Part shown: positions 59,628-64,000 of the stretch, in pieces
How positions within the stretch are numbered: position 1 is the first letter of the stretch
How the letters are laid out: the number at the start of each line of letters is the position of its first letter
Source: UBA2421 sp002343075
Lineage (GTDB): Bacteria; Planctomycetota; Phycisphaerae; Tepidisphaerales; Tepidisphaeraceae
Reading direction: 5' to 3'
Assembly: GCA_937982565.1 (NCBI GenBank)
Contig: CALJLN010000042.1
Span: 1 to 64,000 of the forward strand
DNA: 64,000 nucleotides
Notes under the pieces: generated by a model
What the model was told of the DNA's origin: nothing
Database searches by the model: none
Seen by the model: only the letters and a program-made list of their open reading frames with translations
Translations under genes and position numbers: made by a program

Positions 59628-60094
59628 CTATCTGATGATTGGTGGGTACGCAGTCAATTTTTACGGACACCACCGCGCCACCAAGGACATCGATGTCTGG
59701 ATCGCTGCCGATGCCGAGAACGCCTCAAGGGTGTCGGAGGCGCTTGTGAAATGGGGCGGGTTTTCAGCCAGCCGAGTGGCACCTAAACTGTTTGTGGAAC
59801 CCGACAAGGTGTTTGTAATGGGCCGCCCTCCAACCCGAATCGATCTTTTGACCGGCGCGCCAGGGTTGAACTTCGAGGCATGTTGGCAGCGCCGCAATTT
59901 GGCAGCGCCGCAATGTCGTCATGATGGATGGCGTGGCGGTCCCGGTGATTTCGCTCGCCGACCAACTGACAAACAAGCGAGCTGCCGGCCGACTGAAGGA
60001 TCTTGCCGATGTCGAAACACTGTCCGCGATCGAGAGCAGACCCACCGGTAAGCGCCCTGATGAGAAACGGCGGGCGACCAGGCGAAGACGGTAA
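59560..60094 (+). pseudogene. Nucleotidyltransferase toxin-like gene broken by a 16-bp duplication
   Basis: From ATG 59560 the protein reads M-G-E-A-N-L-D-D-D-F, then the nucleotidyltransferase core Y-L-M-I-G-G-Y-A-V-N-F-Y-G-H-H-R-A-T-K-D-I-D-V-W (the G-G and D-x-D catalytic set) and R-I-D-L-L-T-G. At 59883-59914 a 16-bp unit is present twice and throws the frame, ending the current reading at 60051 after unrelated residues. Removing one copy restores the family's expected C-terminal part V-A-V-P-V-I-S-L-A-D-Q-L-T-N-K-R-A-A-G-R-L-K-D-L-A-D-V-E-T-L and a stop at 60092-60094 (172 residues). It pairs with the antitoxin-like gene before it. Confidence 0.85.
59883..59914. repeat. Perfect 16-bp tandem duplication
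   Basis: TTGGCAGCGCCGCAAT occurs twice without a gap (59883-59898, 59899-59914). It is the cause of the frameshift in the nucleotidyltransferase gene. Confidence 0.95.
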
Positions 60095-60910
60095 TCACCC
60101 CACCGCCGACATGAACGCTCGCACGCGTTTGACGTCCACTGGCTGATCGACTCTGCCATTTTTCTTGAAATGCGTCCCGACGATCGCGCCATCGCAGGCG
60201 TCTCTGAAACTCGGCAGCGATTCGATCGTCACTCCGCTGCCGATGAATACCGGCGAACTCCCGGCCCGTTTCTTCACCCGCGCAACTTTCTCAGGGTCGG
60301 TAGCTTTACCGGTGCCGGCACCGCTCACAACTAGCGCATCGGCCATCCCGCGGTGGAGTGTGTCGTCAATCTCGTCTTCGATGGACCGCGCCGCCAGCGG
60401 TGCGGAGTGCTTCACATCCACATCAGCCATAATCTTTATGTGTTCTGCGCCGAGGCTCGCGCGGTCGCGCAGCAGGTCGTGCGCGATGCCGTGTAGCAAC
60501 CCCTGATCCGCCACACGCACCCCGCAGAGCACATTCACCCTGATAAACTCAGCGCCCACCGCCTGTGCGATTGCCAGCGCGCTCCGGCCATCGTTGCGCA
60601 GGCAGTTAATGCCCAGCGGAAGATCAATGCTTGACCGCACCACCCCTGCGATCGATGTGAGATGCGCAACCACATGCGCGGGTACGCTGCCGGGATAAAA
60701 TGGCGCATCTCCAAAATTCTCGATCATCAGCGCATGCACGCCGCCCTCTGCGAGCAGTGCCGCATCGCGAATGGCGGCCTCGGCGATCGCACGTGCGTTG
60801 CCGGCGAAACGAGGGGCACCTGGCAAGGGCAAGAGGTGAATCATTCCGATCACACCGAACCCACGGGCTAAAAATACGCTGCATGTTTTGCTAGCCATGT
60901 CGGCGAGCAT
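60095..60910 (-). CDS. BtpA family TIM-barrel protein
   Basis: A 271-residue protein of the BtpA/SgcQ family: G-V-I-G-M-I-H-L-L-P-L-P-G-A-P near the start, G-G-V-H-A-L-M-I-E-N-F-G-D-A-P-F, R-V-N-V-L-C-G, I-M-A-D-V-D-V-K-H and a phosphate-binding G-S-G-V-T end. Members have a (beta/alpha)8 fold; in cyanobacteria BtpA influences photosystem I, but most bacterial members have unknown enzymatic roles, possibly on sugar phosphates. Met5 (60898) is a possible later start. It converges on the broken toxin gene with no gap and is divergent from the PP2C gene. Confidence 0.88.
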   Translation of the reverse strand: MLADMASKTCSVFLARGFGVIGMIHLLPLPGAPRFAGNARAIAEAAIRDAALLAEGGVHALMIENFGDAPFYPGSVPAHVVAHLTSIAGVVRSSIDLPLGINCLRNDGRSALAIAQAVGAEFIRVNVLCGVRVADQGLLHGIAHDLLRDRASLGAEHIKIMADVDVKHSAPLAARSIEDEIDDTLHRGMADALVVSGAGTGKATDPEKVARVKKRAGSSPVFIGSGVTIESLPSFRDACDGAIVGTHFKKNGRVDQPVDVKRVRAFMSAVG

Positions 60911-60921
60911 AGCATGTAAGC

Positions 60922-62229
60922 ATGAATGCGTCAGTCACACCGGCCATGGGAACCACGCCTGCAGGAAACTGGCAGGACCGACTTGAGCAAGTCCGTCAGA
61001 TGATGCTCGAGATGAGCCAGCAAACTGATGCACAGGCGATGGTGCAGCGATACGCGGCGCGGGTGCGGACGACTTCGCCGAATGACGGCATTCTGTCGGT
61101 CAGCCGGCGCGGCGTCCTTGAACCGCATTTTAAGATCACCCGCAGCTTTCGATGGGGGTTTGACTTTGATCCCTGGAAAAACGCGCTGTCGCTCCCCGTG
61201 CTTCAAGGTGGTCTCCTTGGCCGGCTGCTCTACGAAGGAATGCCGCGGCTGGTCGAAGATTTGCGCGTTGAGCGGGATGACCCGGCCCACGAACACCTGC
61301 ACGAAGCTCGGTCGCTCTTCGCTATGCCCGCGTACGACGGCGGCGTGGCGCTTAACATGACATTTGTCCTCAGCAACCAGCCGCGGGGGTTTGATTACGA
61401 TTCGCTGCCGAATCAGTTCTGGATGTCCAGCCTGTTTGGCCGGGTGACGCATAACCTGCTGCTCTCACGCCAACTTCAGGACGCTTATGACTCGGTCGAT
61501 CGCGAGTTGCAGGTCGTCGGTGACATTCAGCGATCGCTCCTGCCAAGCAAACTCCCGAGCATCCACGGGCTGAAGCTGGCGGCGCATTACCTTACCAGCA
61601 GACGCGCCGGCGGGGACTATTACGACTTTTTCCCGCTTTCTGACGGCCGATGGGGTATCTTCATCGCTGATGTCTCAGGACACGGCACGCCGGCAGCGGT
61701 GCTGATGGCGGTCACGCACTCGATTGCTCACGGCGTGCCCGGCGACCCCGACCCGCCGAGCCGCCTGCTCAAGCATGTTAACGAGCAACTCACCCGGCTG
61801 TACACCAACGGCAATGGAACATTCGTCACCGCGTTTTACGGGATCTTTGATCCGGCGACTAAACGCCTCGCCTACAGTTGCGCCGGGCACCCCCCGCCGA
61901 GGGTCAAATCATGCAGCGACGGACCCTCCAGGACCATGCTCGACGAATCGCTGAGTCTTCCCCTCGGCATCATCGACGACGAAGATTACACAGACGCAAC
62001 CGTACAACTTCATCCGGGCGACGTGCTCGTGCTCTTCACTGACGGCATCACCGAATCGCGCAATCAATCGGGCGAGTTGTTCGGACTTGATCGGCTGGAT
62101 CATGCCATCGGACGCTGTAGTAACGATACTGAGTTGGTCATACGCAATATCCTTCTGGCAGTGGAGGATTTCTCCGATTCTGCCCCGCCGAACGACGATC
62201 AGACGTTGATCGTGGCACGCGTGGAATGA
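60922..62229 (+). CDS. SpoIIE/PP2C-type serine phosphatase with N-terminal sensor region
   Basis: A 435-residue cytoplasmic protein. The first ~190 residues form a GAF-like region of moderate clarity; residues ~195-435 are a PP2C-like SpoIIE/RsbU phosphatase: D-I-Q-R-S-L-L-P helix, metal-binding G-G-D-Y-Y-D and A-D-V-S-G-H-G, T-D-G-I-T-E and N-D-D-Q-T-L. Such enzymes usually activate an anti-anti-sigma factor in partner switching; no such partner is nearby. It is the second phosphatase of this type in the window. Confidence 0.9.
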   Translation: MNASVTPAMGTTPAGNWQDRLEQVRQMMLEMSQQTDAQAMVQRYAARVRTTSPNDGILSVSRRGVLEPHFKITRSFRWGFDFDPWKNALSLPVLQGGLLGRLLYEGMPRLVEDLRVERDDPAHEHLHEARSLFAMPAYDGGVALNMTFVLSNQPRGFDYDSLPNQFWMSSLFGRVTHNLLLSRQLQDAYDSVDRELQVVGDIQRSLLPSKLPSIHGLKLAAHYLTSRRAGGDYYDFFPLSDGRWGIFIADVSGHGTPAAVLMAVTHSIAHGVPGDPDPPSRLLKHVNEQLTRLYTNGNGTFVTAFYGIFDPATKRLAYSCAGHPPPRVKSCSDGPSRTMLDESLSLPLGIIDDEDYTDATVQLHPGDVLVLFTDGITESRNQSGELFGLDRLDHAIGRCSNDTELVIRNILLAVEDFSDSAPPNDDQTLIVARVE

Positions 62230-62299
62230 CAGAGAGGGTGGGAAATCTGCCCTCTGATGATTCGTTTTTCTGCTTCTCCCGTGTAGGCTTTCGCCCACA

Positions 62300-63142
62300 A
62301 TGTCCTTCCGCCTCCTCGCTCTTGGCGATCTTGTCGGCCGGCCCGGCCGGACGGTCGTTTGTCAGAAGCTGCCCGAGATCGTTCGTTCGCGGCAGATCGA
62401 TTTTGTGATTGCCAATGGCGAGAATGTCGCTGCTGGAACAGGAATCACCGCCAACTTGTTTAACAAGATTCGTTCGTATGGCGTTGATGTCGTCACGCTC
62501 GGCGATCACGTCTTCAAAAAGCAGGAAATCACTGCAACGCTCTCCAACAGTGAACGGCTCATCCGCCCGGCAAACCTTTCGCATCAGGCCGCCGGCAAGG
62601 GTTGGACCGTGGTGACCGCCGGGAACGGAGTGCAGGTTGCGGTAATGAACCTGCTCGGACGAATTTATATGAGCCTGCCCTGCGATGATCCCTTCGCGGC
62701 GGCCGATCGGATCATCAAGGATCTGCCAGCAAGCGTGAAAGTGATTGTGTGTGATATGCACGCCGAAGCGACCAGCGAAAAGGTGGCGATGGGTTATCAC
62801 CTCGACGGTCGCGCAAGCCTGGTGTTTGGCACTCACACCCATGTGCCGACGGCAGACGCGCGCATCCTCGCGCACGGGACGGGTGCCATTACCGATGTGG
62901 GTATGTGCGGGCCGTATGACAGCGTTCTGGGCCGGCGGAAGGATCGAGTGCTGAAGTACATGACCACCAACATGCCCCACAGCTTTGACGTCGCCACGCA
63001 CGACATGCGGATGTGTGGCGTGCTTACCGAGATTGACCCATCGACCGGCAAATGCAAGAGCATTGAGCGCATCGACATCCCCGGCGGCAACCTCGATCAG
63101 GCATACGACTCCGACGACAAAGCCAACGCCGGCAATGACTGA
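62300..63142 (+). CDS. YmdB-like metallophosphoesterase (TIGR00282)
   Basis: A 280-residue calcineurin-like phosphoesterase of the YmdB/TIGR00282 type. Metal ligands are in G-D-L-V-G-R-P-G-R, A-N-G-E-N-V-A-A-G-T-G-I, T-L-G-D-H-V, V-D-M-H-A-E-A-T-S-E-K and G-T-H-T-H-V-P-T-A-D. In Bacillus YmdB is a 2',3'-cyclic nucleotide phosphodiesterase that affects biofilm and sporulation decisions. The catalytic set is complete, so the same activity is likely. It follows the PP2C gene by 70 bp and may be co-transcribed. Confidence 0.92.
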   Translation: MSFRLLALGDLVGRPGRTVVCQKLPEIVRSRQIDFVIANGENVAAGTGITANLFNKIRSYGVDVVTLGDHVFKKQEITATLSNSERLIRPANLSHQAAGKGWTVVTAGNGVQVAVMNLLGRIYMSLPCDDPFAAADRIIKDLPASVKVIVCDMHAEATSEKVAMGYHLDGRASLVFGTHTHVPTADARILAHGTGAITDVGMCGPYDSVLGRRKDRVLKYMTTNMPHSFDVATHDMRMCGVLTEIDPSTGKCKSIERIDIPGGNLDQAYDSDDKANAGND

Positions 63143-63317
63143 CAGGCAGGCGGACTTCAATGCTTGATTTTCTGCAGACATACGCCCGCGGCGTTCGCAG
63201 ACCTCGCGTTCGCTGATATAATTCGGTAACCGGATCATTACGCCCGCCGGCGCGACCCGCTCGGTGGGCTAGCTCGACCATGGGCCGCACCATCGGCCGT
63301 ATGAAAGGACGCTCGCA

Positions 63318-64000
63318 ATGCCGACCACTCAAGTCGCCTCAGGCCTGACCACCAACAAGGCCCCTTTTATAGAGCTACAGCGCGCCGAAGGGAACATTTA
63401 CATCGAGCAGCCGTATGGGCTGTACGACGAGCAAAACCAGGACACCTGGCGTCGCCTGTACGCGCGCATGCGCCCGCGGTGGGAGAAGTATGCGCATCCG
63501 AAGTTTCTAGAGGGCGTTCACAATCTGGCCCTCGACCCTGACGCAGTCCCCCGGCTGGAAGACATCAACCGATTTCTCTGCCCCCTGAGCGGTTTTTCCG
63601 CCAAAGCGGTCGCGGGTTACGTGCCAGCGTATGTGTTTTTCGATTGCTTGCGCACGCGCGCTTTTCCCACGACAATCACCATTCGCGACGGCAAGTTGCT
63701 GGATTATCTCCCCGAACCCGACATTTTCCACGACGTCGCCGGCCATGTGCCCATGCACACCGACAAACGCTTCGCCGATGTGCTGGTGCGCTTCGGCGAA
63801 GTGGCTCGCGAGGCCGCGGTGATGGTGCAGGGTATTGCTGACAAACAACAACAGCTCCGCCACGTCGAGAGCATCATCCGCGGCATGGCGCGGTTCTTCT
63901 GGTTCACCGTCGAATTCGGCCTGATGCGAGAGAAACCCGGATCAAAGAACCTGAAAGTCTACGGCAGCGGCCTGCTCAGCAGCTACGGCGAAATCGAACA
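63318..64000 (+). CDS. phhA: Phenylalanine 4-hydroxylase (3' end beyond window)
   Basis: The first 227 residues of a biopterin-dependent aromatic amino acid hydroxylase. The catalytic iron ligands are visible: His138 and His143 in P-D-I-F-H-D-V-A-G-H-V-P and Glu199 in F-W-F-T-V-E-F. The segment G-L-M-R-E ... V-Y-G-S-G-L-L-S-S follows. AAAGGA lies nine bases before the ATG. It converts phenylalanine to tyrosine; together with homogentisate dioxygenase at 54355 it indicates degradation of phenylalanine/tyrosine. The C-terminal end is cut by the window edge. Confidence 0.93.
   Translation, partial: MPTTQVASGLTTNKAPFIELQRAEGNIYIEQPYGLYDEQNQDTWRRLYARMRPRWEKYAHPKFLEGVHNLALDPDAVPRLEDINRFLCPLSGFSAKAVAGYVPAYVFFDCLRTRAFPTTITIRDGKLLDYLPEPDIFHDVAGHVPMHTDKRFADVLVRFGEVAREAAVMVQGIADKQQQLRHVESIIRGMARFFWFTVEFGLMREKPGSKNLKVYGSGLLSSYGEIE

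Noticed and set aside
1..64000. tRNA, rRNA, riboswitch or intact insertion sequence
   Set aside because: No T-loop/acceptor pairings, ribosomal signatures or transposase motifs were found on reading both strands; a covariance-model search would be needed to exclude small RNAs.

Overview
The window looks like chromosomal DNA of a GC-rich planctomycete, most likely of the class Phycisphaerae (Tepidisphaerales/Humisphaera-like). The lineage is inferred from gene content: six secreted proteins with the planctomycetal N-terminal signature L-E-x-R-x-L-L followed by dockerin-like C-terminal repeats, two PEP-CTERM proteins, a YdjY-domain protein, and a phoH-pgpH-ybeY-corC operon. No tRNA, rRNA, CRISPR array, intact insertion sequence or prophage was recognised.

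Layout. 1-451: 5' end of a small secreted Ig-like/dockerin-like protein (minus strand). 452-1353: a repeat island with three parS-like palindromes and three 7-bp tandem arrays. 1354-10805: lipoprotein esterase, BrkB-like membrane protein, PEGA/TolB-like lipoprotein, then a minus-strand operon phoH, pgpH-like HD hydrolase, ybeY, CNNM/CorC protein. 11434-15732: ECF sigma factor, membrane anti-sigma factor and a large periplasmic TPR protein. 15773-19615: part of respiratory complex I (nuoG, nuoH) with a DcrB/PsbP-like gene between them. 19879-23056: FIST sensor plus GAF-GGDEF-EAL protein. 23126-26055: a type IIL (MmeI-like) restriction-modification enzyme carrying a frameshift near its 5' end. 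26170-33894: PEP-CTERM phosphodiester glycosidase, unknown membrane protein, YdjY protein, acyl-CoA dehydrogenase, a broken small membrane gene, a cupin, and an FHA-GAF-PP2C phosphatase. 34006-50564: the surface-protein locus: GH25 lysozyme-like protein, Calx-beta/lamin-tail protein, SdrD-type repeat protein, and two tandem M36 (fungalysin) metallopeptidases. 50766-64000: PEP-CTERM protein, phosphodiesterase-TPR protein, homogentisate dioxygenase, DUF2200, YfhO-like membrane protein, GNAT, a toxin-antitoxin-like pair whose nucleotidyltransferase is broken by a 16-bp duplication, BtpA-like protein, a PP2C phosphatase, a YmdB-like phosphoesterase and the start of phenylalanine 4-hydroxylase.

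Most interesting. (1) Four of the five completely contained LExRxLL proteins end in a shared tail, F-[SA]-x-x-R-[IVL]-x-[DE]-[DN]-..-[VI]-[LI], directly at the C terminus after the dockerin-like module. With the N-terminal signature this suggests an export/sorting or cell-surface assembly system whose machinery lies elsewhere. (2) The repeat island at 967-1295 has palindromes that differ from the ParB-binding parS consensus at only two symmetrical core positions. (3) Short tandem duplications of 15-16 bp occur at three places and one of them inactivates a toxin-like gene. (4) The MmeI-like enzyme and a small membrane gene each carry a single apparent frameshift. Phenylalanine hydroxylase and homogentisate dioxygenase together point to aerobic phenylalanine/tyrosine catabolism.
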